Source: an uncultured Collinsella sp.
Lineage (GTDB): Bacteria; Actinomycetota; Coriobacteriia; Coriobacteriales; Coriobacteriaceae
Reading direction: 5' to 3'
DNA length: 64,000 nt
Assembly (NCBI GenBank): GCA_958369225.1
Contig: CATXID010000006.1
Span: forward strand, 62,001-126,000
The notes beneath the pieces are model-generated. The model was not told where the DNA came from, did no database searches, and worked only from the letters and a program-made list of their open reading frames with translations. The position numbers and the translations under genes were made by a program. Below are positions 32,341-41,365 of this stretch, one piece after another. How positions within the stretch are numbered: position 1 is the stretch's first letter; each line of letters opens with the position of its first letter.

Positions 32341-34505
32341 TACGACCCACCGCCAAAAGCTCCCACCAGCGTGGCAACATCGACAGTGAGCGGGATGGAG
32401 CCGCCGCCGGGCAGCGGAATCTCCGCAAGTGTGAATACCGCGCCGCTGATGGTGCGCTCGACGTGATATTCCAAGGCCTCGCAAAGTGCCTTGGGGTCAG
32501 TCACGCCCAAGGGGATTTTTCGCAGGGTGTCTTGAGTTTTGGAGATGCCTGCGATATCGGACCCCGGACTTTTGATGACATTGGCGGTATCGGTCAGCAC
32601 CGGTTTTCGCAGACGCAAATCGCACGGTTCGAGTCCCAGTGCTGCCACGGAGGACGAGACGGTGTCACCGAGCCAGGACGCGATGGAGCCCAACGCGCTG
32701 CTACTCCCTCCCAAGCCACCGATCAGCTCTCCCATAAGCTCGTCGGCCGCACCCTGGATGTCTCCGTACCCCACAAGCAGGCGGCCCCAAACATCCATAA
32801 CACCGTCGAGCACGCCGGCAACGCCGCCCGAACGCTCCTCCAGCGTCGAGAAAAACCGCGAGAGAACGTTATTTTGTGCCGTCGCATCATCGGGCGCGAG
32901 CACTGCAGCAGAAATTGCACCACGATCGCCAAGCTCAACTGCCGTGTTAAACGAAGAGTTGAGCTCGTCGGGACTAGAGATGGCACCCGAGACCGCAAAG
33001 GCGACCACGCCGTTGCGACCGGGCGGAGCGATGCGCGGGCGCTCACCGGAAAGTTCTTTGATGGCGGCATCGAACGCATTGCCCGCACGGTCGGCTTCGT
33101 CCTCGGTCTGACGCTCGAGCTCAAGCTCCTTGTTGCGACAGTCAACGTAGTCCTCCAGGGCGTCTTTAAACTTGTCAAAGTGATACTCGAAGCCGTTTTC
33201 GATGGAGGTTGAAGGCGCCGCAACAGCACCAAGCGACGAAACGCCAAAATGGCATTTGCTGCATTTTTCCTGCCCATCGCAATCGGCAACCGAAGCAAAT
33301 CCGCTCGGCGTTCCTTTCTTATAGTTAGGGCAGGTCGTCCCGTAATGCAGATACGCCTTGCCATCGTTCACGCTCGTCGGCCACACCGCATCGGTATAGA
33401 GTTCCGTCGCCCGAACCTCATCAGAGTTGCGCGGCAGCAGCGGAATATAGGAGGATACCCTGTCTCCGTTCTCGGTTATATATGCCCGATCGAGCTCCGC
33501 GCTCGCATAGGTATAAAACGCCTTACGCGCCGCAGACTCTGCCTTCATCTCGACACTCGAGCCTTGGGGCTTCTCATTTGTCAGACGCCAATGGTAGTAG
33601 TCCTTCGCGCGATCAAGGGCAACTTGAGGCTCCCACGTAACGCTCGATGAGTAATGCGGATTTTGAACACCGGAGAGATCCGTTAGGCTTTTCGCACGCT
33701 CCCACATACACGAACAGCCGCCGACCGAACCTTTATCCGATCTACCGCAATCCGCTAACCAGGCGCGCTCTTTGGCCTTCGCCGTCTCCTCCGATGCTTT
33801 TTGTAGCTCCTCGGCCGCGCGCTCCAGATCTTCCGACGCATCTTTAATGGCATCGGTCGAGATTTCGGATCCTTCGAGCGCAACAAAATCCGACTCGGAT
33901 GTCCTGGGCACGGCAAGCGCCGTACCGGTATAGGTCACACCGTCGGTATCCTGCGCCGATACTGCCTGCATGGCGCGCGCGGCAACCAAGTACGGCAAGG
34001 CGGTCTCGATCTTTTGCAAGCCCTTTGCCGCGCTTTTGGCAAACTTGTTACGCGTTTTAATGATCTGGGTTCCTGTATCGATGATATCGCTGCCGACGAC
34101 CTCGGCGCCCGGAATGAGAATGGCAACCAAGCCGGTGCCGATCGTGGCAAACCCCGCCAGGCCCAAACTCAAAATGCTCGCATCCACCGCCGTCGCGGCC
34201 GTGTGATAGGACGACACCACGTTGGCGCCCGCCAGTGCACCGCTATCGGCCGCCACCTGGGTGTCTCCGGCGCGCGACATGCTCCATATCGCCGCGGTCG
34301 ACGAAAACAGCAGCGTAAGCACCACCAGAATGACAACCGCCGAGGAGAGCGTGGTATAGGCACCGTCTTCGATAAACAAGTCGATACCGGCACGGCCCAT
34401 AAAGCCGCCCCGCTTGCGGCGAGCGCCTGGTCGACGGCGGGCCGCAAACCCTTGCGTCACCCGCAGCAGGCAGCGCCTAATCCCATGCAGCAATCCATGA
34501 ATCAT
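32340..34505 (-). CDS. TadG-like large pilus-associated protein
   Basis: 721 residues from ATG 34503-34505, placed after GGAGGGAGATT. After about 35 basic residues (ARRRPGARRKRGG) comes a membrane segment of TadG/vWA-less type (TTLSSAVVILVVLTLLFSSTAAIW) followed by DTQVAADSGALAGANVV, the typical TadG-N region. The large remainder contains several Cys clusters (CGRSDKGSVGGCSCMWE, CDGQEKCSKCHFG) suggesting disulfides or metal binding outside the cell, and coiled-coil stretches. It overlaps the upstream TadE-like gene by 29 nt. Confidence 0.8.
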   Translation of the reverse strand: MIHGLLHGIRRCLLRVTQGFAARRRPGARRKRGGFMGRAGIDLFIEDGAYTTLSSAVVILVVLTLLFSSTAAIWSMSRAGDTQVAADSGALAGANVVSSYHTAATAVDASILSLGLAGFATIGTGLVAILIPGAEVVGSDIIDTGTQIIKTRNKFAKSAAKGLQKIETALPYLVAARAMQAVSAQDTDGVTYTGTALAVPRTSESDFVALEGSEISTDAIKDASEDLERAAEELQKASEETAKAKERAWLADCGRSDKGSVGGCSCMWERAKSLTDLSGVQNPHYSSSVTWEPQVALDRAKDYYHWRLTNEKPQGSSVEMKAESAARKAFYTYASAELDRAYITENGDRVSSYIPLLPRNSDEVRATELYTDAVWPTSVNDGKAYLHYGTTCPNYKKGTPSGFASVADCDGQEKCSKCHFGVSSLGAVAAPSTSIENGFEYHFDKFKDALEDYVDCRNKELELERQTEDEADRAGNAFDAAIKELSGERPRIAPPGRNGVVAFAVSGAISSPDELNSSFNTAVELGDRGAISAAVLAPDDATAQNNVLSRFFSTLEERSGGVAGVLDGVMDVWGRLLVGYGDIQGAADELMGELIGGLGGSSSALGSIASWLGDTVSSSVAALGLEPCDLRLRKPVLTDTANVIKSPGSDIAGISKTQDTLRKIPLGVTDPKALCEALEYHVERTISGAVFTLAEIPLPGGGSIPLTVDVATLVGAFGGGS

Positions 34506-34989
34506 AATCTCCCTCCAGCCATTCGGGACGCGATCGATACGAGACGTCGACCTTGAGCTCGACATAGCCGCCCTCACCCGCGCTGCCCATGGCCTGCACA
34601 AATGCACCGATCACGGGCAGCGGCTTAACCTCGCCGGTAACGGACACTGACGAAACGCCGCCGGCACCGGCCCGCCCCAACTCGATATCCCACGACAGCG
34701 GCCCGCCGGCATGAAAAATCGAGACGTTGGGCACCGCGGCAAGTCTGCGGCGAGTGAACTCCTTAAGGTCATCGTCGTCCTCCACCGTCGTCGTGGTCAT
34801 AAGCCGCGCGGTCTCGGCGGCGGCAGACTCCATGACCGCGCGCGTATAGAGCAGGCACACCGGCTGCAACGCGAGCAAGATAAGCGTCAAAAACGTCGGC
34901 AGCAAAAAGGCGGCCTCGACCGTAGACTGCGCCCGATCCTCGCACGCGATATCAATACAGAGCGATGTCCTTGGCACCCGTCGCGGCAT
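34477..34989 (-). CDS. TadE-like pseudopilin
   Basis: About 170 residues if it starts at ATG 34987-34989 (GTG 34975-34977 is also possible); the open frame extends to 35307, but that part overlaps two other genes. The core EDRAQSTVEAAFLLPTFLTLILLALQPVCLLYTRAVMESAAAETARL is a standard TadE N-terminus with AQSTVE and one membrane helix. The C-terminal part (VSSVSVTGEVKPLPVIGAFVQAMGSAGEGGYVELKVDVSYRSRPEWL) is extracytoplasmic. It is expected to be a minor pilin. Confidence 0.82.
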   Translation of the reverse strand: MPRRVPRTSLCIDIACEDRAQSTVEAAFLLPTFLTLILLALQPVCLLYTRAVMESAAAETARLMTTTTVEDDDDLKEFTRRRLAAVPNVSIFHAGGPLSWDIELGRAGAGGVSSVSVTGEVKPLPVIGAFVQAMGSAGEGGYVELKVDVSYRSRPEWLEGDYDSWIAAWD

Positions 34990-35170
34990 CGATAACCGAC
35001 GACGGGGCGACGCCATGAGACGCTGCCCGCTCGACCAGTGCCGCCAAGCGCCCATCGGTGCCAGCGCGCCAAAGCCCCGCAATCGCCAGCACAATCGATA
35101 ACAGCGCCACGGTGACGATGGCGTATTCGACGGTCGACTGAGCAGATTCCTCACACAGGACACCATGCAT
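34952..35170 (-). CDS. Small Flp/TadE-like pilin subunit
   Basis: 72 residues from ATG 35168-35170 after AAAGGAGGGG. It begins MHGVLCEESAQSTVEYAIVTVALLSIVLAIAGLW, with the same AQSTVEYA element as the other pilins, one membrane helix and a short tail. It overlaps the following TadE-like gene by about 38 nt. It resembles DUF4244/Flp-type small pilins. The exact role is unknown; it may be a second major or minor pilin. Confidence 0.78.
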   Translation of the reverse strand: MHGVLCEESAQSTVEYAIVTVALLSIVLAIAGLWRAGTDGRLAALVERAASHGVAPSSVIDAATGAKDIALY

Positions 35171-35171
35171 T

Positions 35172-35735
35172 TCACGACCCCTCCTTTGACTCCGTTGTTT
35201 GCGGAACCAGACGCACGGCACGCAGGCGGCACGAGGTATCGCCGGCATCCGCGGCAACCGTCACCATGTCGACCCAGCCTCGCCCATCGCGCACGATGGC
35301 GCCCCATACGTTGCCCTTAATATCGAGATAGCCGCTCAGGGCAAGCTGGGCCGTGGGCACCTCGCGGTAGGCGCGCAACAGGTCTGCCGCCGCCTCGGTC
35401 ATCGGCCGGTCCTCGGACCATGCGAGTCGAACCGCGATCGCGTTGTCTGCAGACGGCTCCGTCGCGCTGGCGGCCCGCTCGTCGAGTGCCTGCAAAAAGG
35501 TACGAGCCGTGACGGCGGCATTCTGACCGCCCATATCTCCCGCACCTTCCGCCTGTGACACCGCCGCCGAGCCCGATCCCAAATCGGCAGTAGCGCCCGG
35601 ACGCTGCTGCCGCGCAACACCCAGCCCCCAAAGCGTCACCGCTATTGCCACGAGCAAACAGACGAGCACCAGCGGCGAACCAACAGGCCGCCTGCCTCCT
35701 ACAGGCTGTTGATGCCGTCTTTGATCGCGTTCCAT
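35172..35735 (-). CDS. Membrane-anchored protein of unknown function in the Tad operon
   Basis: 187 residues if it starts at ATG 35733-35735, overlapping the end of flp by 37 nt; a GTG about 22 codons later is an alternative, as GTAGGAGG lies between. One membrane segment (about 20-42, GSPLVLVCLLVAIAVTLWGLGVA) is followed by a Gly/Ala-rich linker and a small extracytoplasmic domain ending CRLRAVRLVPQT. No family is recognised. Its position between flp and the TadE-like genes suggests a role in pilus assembly. Confidence 0.7.
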   Translation of the reverse strand: MERDQRRHQQPVGGRRPVGSPLVLVCLLVAIAVTLWGLGVARQQRPGATADLGSGSAAVSQAEGAGDMGGQNAAVTARTFLQALDERAASATEPSADNAIAVRLAWSEDRPMTEAAADLLRAYREVPTAQLALSGYLDIKGNVWGAIVRDGRGWVDMVTVAADAGDTSCRLRAVRLVPQTTESKEGS

Positions 35736-35932
35736 AGTTCTTCGACTTTGCTCTTAAACGCGACGATGGCGATAATCGCGATCACTACGAGCACGCCGAC
35801 CAAGATGGCGTATTCGGTAGTGCCCTGCGCGTTCTCCTCCCGCAACAGCGCCTTGGCACGCTGGCGAGCGCGGATTGCCCGGCAAAATGCCCAGCTCCAA
35901 GCCTTGCCCGCAATGTCGGTCATCGTGTTCAT
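35699..35932 (-). CDS. flp: Flp-type major pilin
   Basis: 77 residues. A basic leader (AIRARQRAKALLREE) precedes NAQGTTEYAILVGVLVVIAIIAIVAF, a type IVb pilin start: Gly at the likely cleavage site, a Glu in the first residues of the mature helix and one hydrophobic segment, then a short amphipathic tail KSKVEELWNAIKDGINSL. It should be the main subunit of the Tad pilus, cleaved by a prepilin peptidase that is not in this window. It follows the TadC-like gene by 10 nt. Confidence 0.88.
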   Translation of the reverse strand: MNTMTDIAGKAWSWAFCRAIRARQRAKALLREENAQGTTEYAILVGVLVVIAIIAIVAFKSKVEELWNAIKDGINSL

Positions 35933-35942
35933 GTATTCCTCC

Positions 35943-36584
35943 CTACATCATCCCGCCTGCTCCCAGCAGCGGGCCCAATATGGACAGAAGCAACGCCGGC
36001 AAGATGAGCGTGCCGGTGGGAATCAGCAGCTTGACCGGCGCGCGCTCGATCTCGCGCTCGACTGCGGCGCGATGGGCCGCACGGATCTCGCGACTTTGAG
36101 CAGCCAGCGTCTCGGCCAGCGGAGCGCCCAGCGCAAGCGCCTGCCCCACCGTGATGGCAAAGGTCTCGAGCGCCCTCACGTCCAAATCACGCGCGGCAGC
36201 CAACAGCTCGGCCTCGCGCGTCCCCACGCCCACCTGCCACGCCATGCAGGCTCGTTCAAGACGGACGGCCAGTGCCGACCGACGATTGGCACAGAAAATC
36301 TCGAGCGCCGCGTCAAACGAAAGGCCGGCAGAAAGCCCCAGGCGCACCACGTCGATCATCTCGGACACCTCACCGAGCGACACCCGCGCCGGGCCGCCCG
36401 CCCCAATCGCGCCCTTCATTCGCGCGGTCAGGGCATCAATCACCGAGCAGCCCGCAGCAATGACCAGTACCGCTTCACGCTTGCATGTCTCTGCAATCTT
36501 GCGAGCATCCGCACGCTCCAAACCCGTCGCGGCAAATACGCTCAGGGCGCACAGACAAGCCGCGACCCCGACCAGGGCGCTCAT
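35943..36584 (-). CDS. tadC: TadC-like inner-membrane pilus assembly protein
   Basis: 213 residues from ATG 36582-36584, overlapping the stop of the TadB-like gene (ATGA). The T2SS-F domain helical pattern is visible (SEMIDVVRLGLSAGLSFDAALEIF, LETFAITVGQALALGAPLAETLAAQSREIR), with C-terminal membrane segments (LLIPTGTLILPALLLSILGPLL). It is expected to form the platform with TadB. Confidence 0.85.
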   Translation of the reverse strand: MSALVGVAACLCALSVFAATGLERADARKIAETCKREAVLVIAAGCSVIDALTARMKGAIGAGGPARVSLGEVSEMIDVVRLGLSAGLSFDAALEIFCANRRSALAVRLERACMAWQVGVGTREAELLAAARDLDVRALETFAITVGQALALGAPLAETLAAQSREIRAAHRAAVEREIERAPVKLLIPTGTLILPALLLSILGPLLGAGGMM

Positions 36585-37507
36585 AGCTCCACCCGCATAA
36601 TGCGCCGGATAACTACCAGGGCAACGACGTTGAGGGCAAGTCCCAGCACCACGGCGCCCGCACCAGCCGGCGTCGCAAGACCGCGGCGAAAGTCTGCCGA
36701 AAGCAAAGCCAGTACCGCGCACATGCCCGCCGGCATCGCCGCGACCATATGTGCCGACATACGCGCCTGTGACGTCTTAACGTCCAGACGGCGCTTGAGC
36801 TCAATGCGCTCACCCACCATGCTCGACGCCTCGGACAGCAAGCCGGCAAGCGGGGCCCCGGTACGCTGCGATACTTTGAGAGCCAAGGTGACAAGCGAAA
36901 GGCCGGGGGCATCGATGCGAACGAGTAGGTCATCGAGTGCGTCGGTCGCCGAGACACCGCAGTCGATTGCCGCCGCCACCCGCAAAAACTCGGTATGAAC
37001 CGGCTCTTGCGCATGGGCGCCCACAAAGCGCATGCCCTGTGCCAGTGAATGCCCCGAGGCAAGCGACATGGATAGCGCTGTGAATGCCTCGGGCATGGCC
37101 TCTTCTACATCATGCTGTTCGCGTCGGCGATCGAAGGTGTCACGCGCGGCGCCCACGCCAAACGGCGCCACCAGCCCCAAGACAAAGCCGATGGGCGACA
37201 ACGACGCAACGGCCAGCAAAACGCTGCAGATACCGCTCGACAGCAGCAGAAATGCCAGACGAGCCGCGTTATCCTCAATAGCAAGCCCAAGGCGATCTGC
37301 GGGGATCAGCGACGCCCACGAGCGGGCAATCTTTGTCAGCAGGTCGTTTTCCGCCAACTCACGGGGCAGCTTCTCCGCCATCGATTCGAGCGTCTGGCGC
37401 GCCAGCTCCGCCGGCGGCATCCGCGGCACACGAGGCTCTGCCCCACATGCCATCGCGACAGAAAGCCCCGCCAACCCCCCTACGACGAGGGGCACAGCGA
37501 TCTCCAT
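36581..37507 (-). CDS. tadB: TadB-like inner-membrane pilus assembly protein
   Basis: 308 residues, ATG after GAGGAGGTGG. Membrane segments lie at the N-terminus, near 95-125 and at the C-terminus. Its T2SS-F domain reads EAMPEAFTALSMSLASGHSLAQGMRFVGAH and LSLVTLALKVSQRTGAPLAGLLSEAS, the usual TadB motifs. It overlaps the end of tadA by 28 nt. It works as the membrane platform turned by the TadA ATPase. Confidence 0.88.
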   Translation of the reverse strand: MEIAVPLVVGGLAGLSVAMACGAEPRVPRMPPAELARQTLESMAEKLPRELAENDLLTKIARSWASLIPADRLGLAIEDNAARLAFLLLSSGICSVLLAVASLSPIGFVLGLVAPFGVGAARDTFDRRREQHDVEEAMPEAFTALSMSLASGHSLAQGMRFVGAHAQEPVHTEFLRVAAAIDCGVSATDALDDLLVRIDAPGLSLVTLALKVSQRTGAPLAGLLSEASSMVGERIELKRRLDVKTSQARMSAHMVAAMPAGMCAVLALLSADFRRGLATPAGAGAVVLGLALNVVALVVIRRIMRVEL

Positions 37508-38808
37508 TCGTCCACCTCCTCTTGCGTGAGCGTTCCCGACCGCAAGCCCTCCGCAATAAACGGCGGCTCGCGGTCGAGCGTCCAGGTGCGTTCGGCGGCA
37601 TCGAAAGTCACGTAGCGTTCGAGCTCAACACCGCCCGACGCGCCGCGGTGAACCCCCGAATATGAGGCCACAAAGCGCCTGCCATCTGCATGGCGCTCGG
37701 ACATCACGATGCCGTCGAGCGCCATGGCGATCTGCTCTTCGATAAGCTCACTCGGCAAATCGATGCCGTAGCGCGCAAGCAGCGTCAGGCGAACCACGGT
37801 CTCCTGCTCGGTGCCCGCATGGAGCGTGGTGAGCGAGCCGTCGTGGCCCGTGTTCATGGCCTGCAGCATGTCGCAGCACTCGGCACCGCGCACCTCGCCC
37901 ACGACGATGCGGTCGGGGCGCATACGCAAAGCATTGGTCACCAGGTCGCGAATCGTCACCGCACCCTCGCCCTCGATTGACGCCTCACGCGCCTCCAGAC
38001 GAACGACGTGTGGGTGATGTGCAAACTTGAGCTCGGCGGAATCCTCGATCGTCACGATGCGCTCGCCGGTGGAAATCTCGCACGACAGCGCGTTGAGCAG
38101 CGTGGTCTTGCCCGACCCCGTGCCTCCCGCAACCGCCAAGTCCTGCCGCAACGACACCGCGCACGACAGCAGCTGCGCATACCAAAGCGGCAGTGACCCC
38201 AACCCCACGAGCTCGTCCAGCGAACAGATACGGTCCGAGAACTTACGGATAGTGAGGATTGGCCCGTCGATCGCCACGGGTGGAATCACCGCGTTGACGC
38301 GATAACCCGTCTTGAGGCGGGCGTTGACGATGGGGCTACGCTCGTCGATACGACGGCCGAGCGGAGAGATGATACGGTCGATGAGCACACGGATCTGCTC
38401 ATCGTCCTCAAACGCGTGCTCGATGGGATACAAAACGCCACTGCGCTCAAAAAAGGCAGAGCGACAGCCGTTGATCATGATTTCGGTAACGGTGTCGTCC
38501 TCGATGAGCGGCTGCAGCGGTCCCAGGCCTACCACGTCATCTAGGATCTCGTCGATGATGGTCTCACGCTCAGGCGTCGCCAAGTCGGTCGGCTCTTCCA
38601 CGTTGAGCGCCGCCTCCACCGCCGGACGTAACTCAGAGCGGGCAAGGGCCGGATCGACGTAGGCACTGATGCGCGCCACCTCGTCGTAGCCCACGCGGTC
38701 CATCACCGCACGCTTGGTGCGGCGTTTAACGGCACGGCGGCGTCCCGCATCAACGGGGGCAGCCGCGGCGGCCGAGCCAGCGGCTTTAATCCTCGTCTGC
38801 AGACTCAT
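37480..38808 (-). CDS. tadA: TadA/CpaF-type pilus assembly ATPase
   Basis: 442 residues. Walker A VAGGTGSGKTTLLNALSCEI, the Asp box TIEDSAELKF, and Walker B VVGEVRGAECCDMLQAMNTGHDGSLTTLHAGT with the His box. The N-terminal region carries ISAYVDPALARSELRPAVEAAL and LGPLQPLIEDDTVTEIMIN, characteristic of CpaF. It powers pilus assembly as a cytoplasmic hexamer. Its ATG overlaps the stop of the TadZ-like gene (ATGA). GAGGGTGATTCGCG precedes the start. Confidence 0.95.
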   Translation of the reverse strand: MSLQTRIKAAGSAAAAAPVDAGRRRAVKRRTKRAVMDRVGYDEVARISAYVDPALARSELRPAVEAALNVEEPTDLATPERETIIDEILDDVVGLGPLQPLIEDDTVTEIMINGCRSAFFERSGVLYPIEHAFEDDEQIRVLIDRIISPLGRRIDERSPIVNARLKTGYRVNAVIPPVAIDGPILTIRKFSDRICSLDELVGLGSLPLWYAQLLSCAVSLRQDLAVAGGTGSGKTTLLNALSCEISTGERIVTIEDSAELKFAHHPHVVRLEAREASIEGEGAVTIRDLVTNALRMRPDRIVVGEVRGAECCDMLQAMNTGHDGSLTTLHAGTEQETVVRLTLLARYGIDLPSELIEEQIAMALDGIVMSERHADGRRFVASYSGVHRGASGGVELERYVTFDAAERTWTLDREPPFIAEGLRSGTLTQEEVDEWRSLCPSS

Positions 38809-40454
38809 CGCGAATCACCCTCACGCGACCAGGGAAGACGGATGCGCGGGCGCTCGGTGCGGGTCGCGCGGTCGGCGACCATATCGCTCCAGGGACCGAC
38901 GGCGCAGCCCAGCTCCACGAGCATCTCGCGCGTAGCCTCGCGCACGCTGGTCGCAAAAGCGCTCGTCTGACCCACTGCCTCGTCGGCGCGGCCGAATGCC
39001 ATGAGCGCGGCCAAATCCTGACCGCCATCGGCAATGCGGATCTTGGAGCTCAGTGCGCAGGCAATCTCAAAGCGCATGGCGACGTCCTCGTCGGCGCCGC
39101 GCGCACCAAACCGGTTGAACACGGCGCTCATACGGGTGCGTGGCACGCCCACACGGCTCGCCAGCTCAATGACGCGCGAGGCGGATGTCGCGGACGATAC
39201 CGCCGCATCGCCTACGACCAGACAACGGTCGCTCGCCGCCACTGCGGCGGCCACGGCATCACCCCAAAAGACCGAGGTGTCGACAAAGACCACGTCGGAT
39301 TCGCGACGCAAAACATCGAGCAATAGCTCCACTGGACGCGCCATGAGCTCGGCCGTCTCGGGAGCCGCGACAGGTCCCCAGAGCGTGATGCCCGGGGCGA
39401 CGCGCATCGATGCGGCCACGATATCCGGCTCGGCAAGCGCGCCCGCCGCCGACGGCTCGATAAGCGTCGCCATATCATGCGGGGCATCGACACCCAGCAG
39501 ATCGTATAGGTTTCCAAACATGAGGTCCAAATCGAGCACAGCGGCACGCAAACCCAACAGCGACGCCGCATGCGCCATGGTGGCAACGATCGTCGACTTG
39601 CCGCAACCGCCCGAACCCGAAACAGCGCAGACGACCGGTGCCCGACGCGACGGAATCGAAGCGTCCGCCGACAGCGAGGGGGCTGACGGTGCAGGAACCG
39701 GCGACACGGACGCAGGCGATAACATCCCCGTCTCCCCCGCCGCGGTCACGCGCTGAGCCCAAGCCGGCATGGCAGGCTGCCCGGGCTGCGGCTCCGAAGC
39801 CAAAGACGCAGCGGCACACGGCTCGCCAGCCCCGGCAAAACCCTCGACCTCGTCGAGTTCATCGGCCAGATTTACGCCGTGCACGTATCCCATATCTTCA
39901 GCTAGAACGTCATCGCCATACGGTACCGGCCCTCCAGCGTCATCGTATGCAAGGGGGTCCCGGGGACGCCGACCATGCTCGGCTTCCGCTTTTCCATATT
40001 CATCAACACGCGGGCCTCTTGTAGCGCGAGGCGCCCCGGGTTCCCTATCAACAAAAGCATCGGGCTCGATCGTCATGCGCCGATCGGAACCAACCGTTCC
40101 CTCACCCGCGCGCCCGTTGCCGCACAAACTGTGCGCAGCGATGACCTCAGTCGCCCCCGCGCGAAACAGCCCCTCGATATCCGACGGGTCGAGCGCCTCG
40201 ATCAACACGACGACGCGACTCACACGGCCCTCGGCCGTCAGGCGCGCAACGGTCTTCCGCACGTCTTCGGCATCGAACAGAGACGCCGCGATGATGGCGG
40301 CGCCGCGGCGCGACGGAAACGCCCGTGCCATGGATACCAGCCCGTCCAGGTCGCCCACGCGAAGCACCTGCGCGCCCACATCGCGACCCTCGACTTCCTG
40401 CTGTAGCAGCCCGTAATCGCCGCACGCGCAGCACGCAAGCCAGATCGCCTTCAT
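38805..40454 (-). CDS. TadZ/CpaE-like ATPase, pilus localisation
   Basis: 549 residues from ATG 40452-40454. The N-terminal 110 residues resemble an atypical receiver domain (MKAIWLACCACGDYGLLQQEVEG... VVVLIEALDPSDIEGLFRAGATEV). A long low-complexity acidic/Pro/Ala linker (about 120-290) follows, then a ParA/MinD-type ATPase with the deviant Walker A VSGSGGCGKSTIVATMAHAA, AVLDLDLMFGNLYDLLG and VVFVDTSVFWGDAV. CpaE/TadZ proteins place the pilus machine at the pole. It shares one base with the end of the CpaB-like gene. Confidence 0.88.
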   Translation of the reverse strand: MKAIWLACCACGDYGLLQQEVEGRDVGAQVLRVGDLDGLVSMARAFPSRRGAAIIAASLFDAEDVRKTVARLTAEGRVSRVVVLIEALDPSDIEGLFRAGATEVIAAHSLCGNGRAGEGTVGSDRRMTIEPDAFVDREPGAPRATRGPRVDEYGKAEAEHGRRPRDPLAYDDAGGPVPYGDDVLAEDMGYVHGVNLADELDEVEGFAGAGEPCAAASLASEPQPGQPAMPAWAQRVTAAGETGMLSPASVSPVPAPSAPSLSADASIPSRRAPVVCAVSGSGGCGKSTIVATMAHAASLLGLRAAVLDLDLMFGNLYDLLGVDAPHDMATLIEPSAAGALAEPDIVAASMRVAPGITLWGPVAAPETAELMARPVELLLDVLRRESDVVFVDTSVFWGDAVAAAVAASDRCLVVGDAAVSSATSASRVIELASRVGVPRTRMSAVFNRFGARGADEDVAMRFEIACALSSKIRIADGGQDLAALMAFGRADEAVGQTSAFATSVREATREMLVELGCAVGPWSDMVADRATRTERPRIRLPWSREGDSR

Positions 40455-41113
40455 CACTCGTCGCCTCCGCTCTTTTTGCCGCGCGCCGTGGCGGGAATCG
40501 TCAAGCTGACCGTTCCCTTTCCCGAGGCTCCCAGCAATTCCTTGACGTCTTCGGGGTCTGCCGCCAGCGTCACCCACTCGATCTTGCCTTCACGCGTGGT
40601 GCCGGCATCTTCGCTGGTATCGATCACGCACGCGCCGCACAAACGATCGGTCAAGCCATCTTTTTGCACGTACACGTCCACATAGCTGCCCACGCCCGTG
40701 GCGCCGCCGACCGAGTGCTCAGCATCGACCGCCACCGAAACGGCAACCTTGCCTTTAGGCACCTCGAGCTTGTGGCTCTCGGCCTTGGTGTAGACATTGC
40801 AAATCACGGCGTTTTTGGGAATGCGCGAGGTCGTCACGTCGCCGCGCACCTGACGCAGCTCGGTCGCCGCATCACGCGGCAACAGACTCGCCAGCCATTC
40901 CTGAGTTATGACATTAGTCTCGTCGAGGGTCTCGCCCGCATCGATATCGCGTGCCGCGACGCACACCTCAACGCGGTCGCCGCCGTATTTTGCCAAAGTC
41001 TCGGCCTGGGCCTGCTCGGCTTGCGAGCGGATCGACGAGCCGTAGACCATGCAGAGCGCCGCGGCAAGCACGCCCGCGACCAGACTGATGGCGATGCGCT
41101 TGCTCTTGTTCAC
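40454..41113 (-). CDS. CpaB/RcpC-like SAF-domain protein, first gene of the Tad operon
   Basis: 219 residues from GTG 41111-41113 after GAGAGGAGCGGCC; the open frame continues upstream without a good start. One membrane segment (about 7-27), then a SAF domain (VEVCVAARDIDAGETLDETNVITQEWLA) and the CpaB C-terminal part (GKVAVSVAVDAEHSVGGATGVGSYVDVYVQ). It is thought to sit at the membrane side of the Tad complex and affect pilus assembly. It starts an uninterrupted run of overlapping genes down to 31508. Confidence 0.88.
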   Translation of the reverse strand: MNKSKRIAISLVAGVLAAALCMVYGSSIRSQAEQAQAETLAKYGGDRVEVCVAARDIDAGETLDETNVITQEWLASLLPRDAATELRQVRGDVTTSRIPKNAVICNVYTKAESHKLEVPKGKVAVSVAVDAEHSVGGATGVGSYVDVYVQKDGLTDRLCGACVIDTSEDAGTTREGKIEWVTLAADPEDVKELLGASGKGTVSLTIPATARGKKSGGDE

Positions 41114-41223
41114 GGCCGCTCCTCTCAAGGTAGCACCGGGCAAATGCCCGTGCCACCATTGTCTGGGCGACCAGGGCGCAAAGCGGCGCAATCGCAATCT
41201 TGGTTTTACGCGTCAAACCAATT

Positions 41224-41274
41224 GCTGACCAAAAGCTGACCAGCTCGTCAAGCTCGTGGCAAGGTTTTGGTCAG
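41224..41274. promoter_or_regulatory. GCTGACCA repeats upstream of the Tad operon
   Basis: Two direct repeats GCTGACCA (41224-41231 and 41235-41242, period 11) and an inverted copy TGGTCAG (41268-41274) lie 110-160 bp upstream of the first Tad gene. This could be an operator; the promoter itself is not obvious, though TTGACG elements are present nearby. Confidence 0.4.
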
Positions 41275-41312
41275 AACGTCGGCAAAACGCATATTTCGAG
41301 GCGCTTTGGCAG

Positions 41313-41348
41313 CAAAAAAGCCGCCTCCCAAGCAGTTAGGAGACGGCT
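41313..41348 (-). terminator. Intrinsic terminator of rsgA
   Basis: Stem AGCCGTCTCC / GGGAGGCGGCT followed by TTTTTTGC on the minus strand, 18 nt after the rsgA stop codon. Confidence 0.9.
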
Positions 41349-41365
41349 GTCATAGGAAAAATCAA

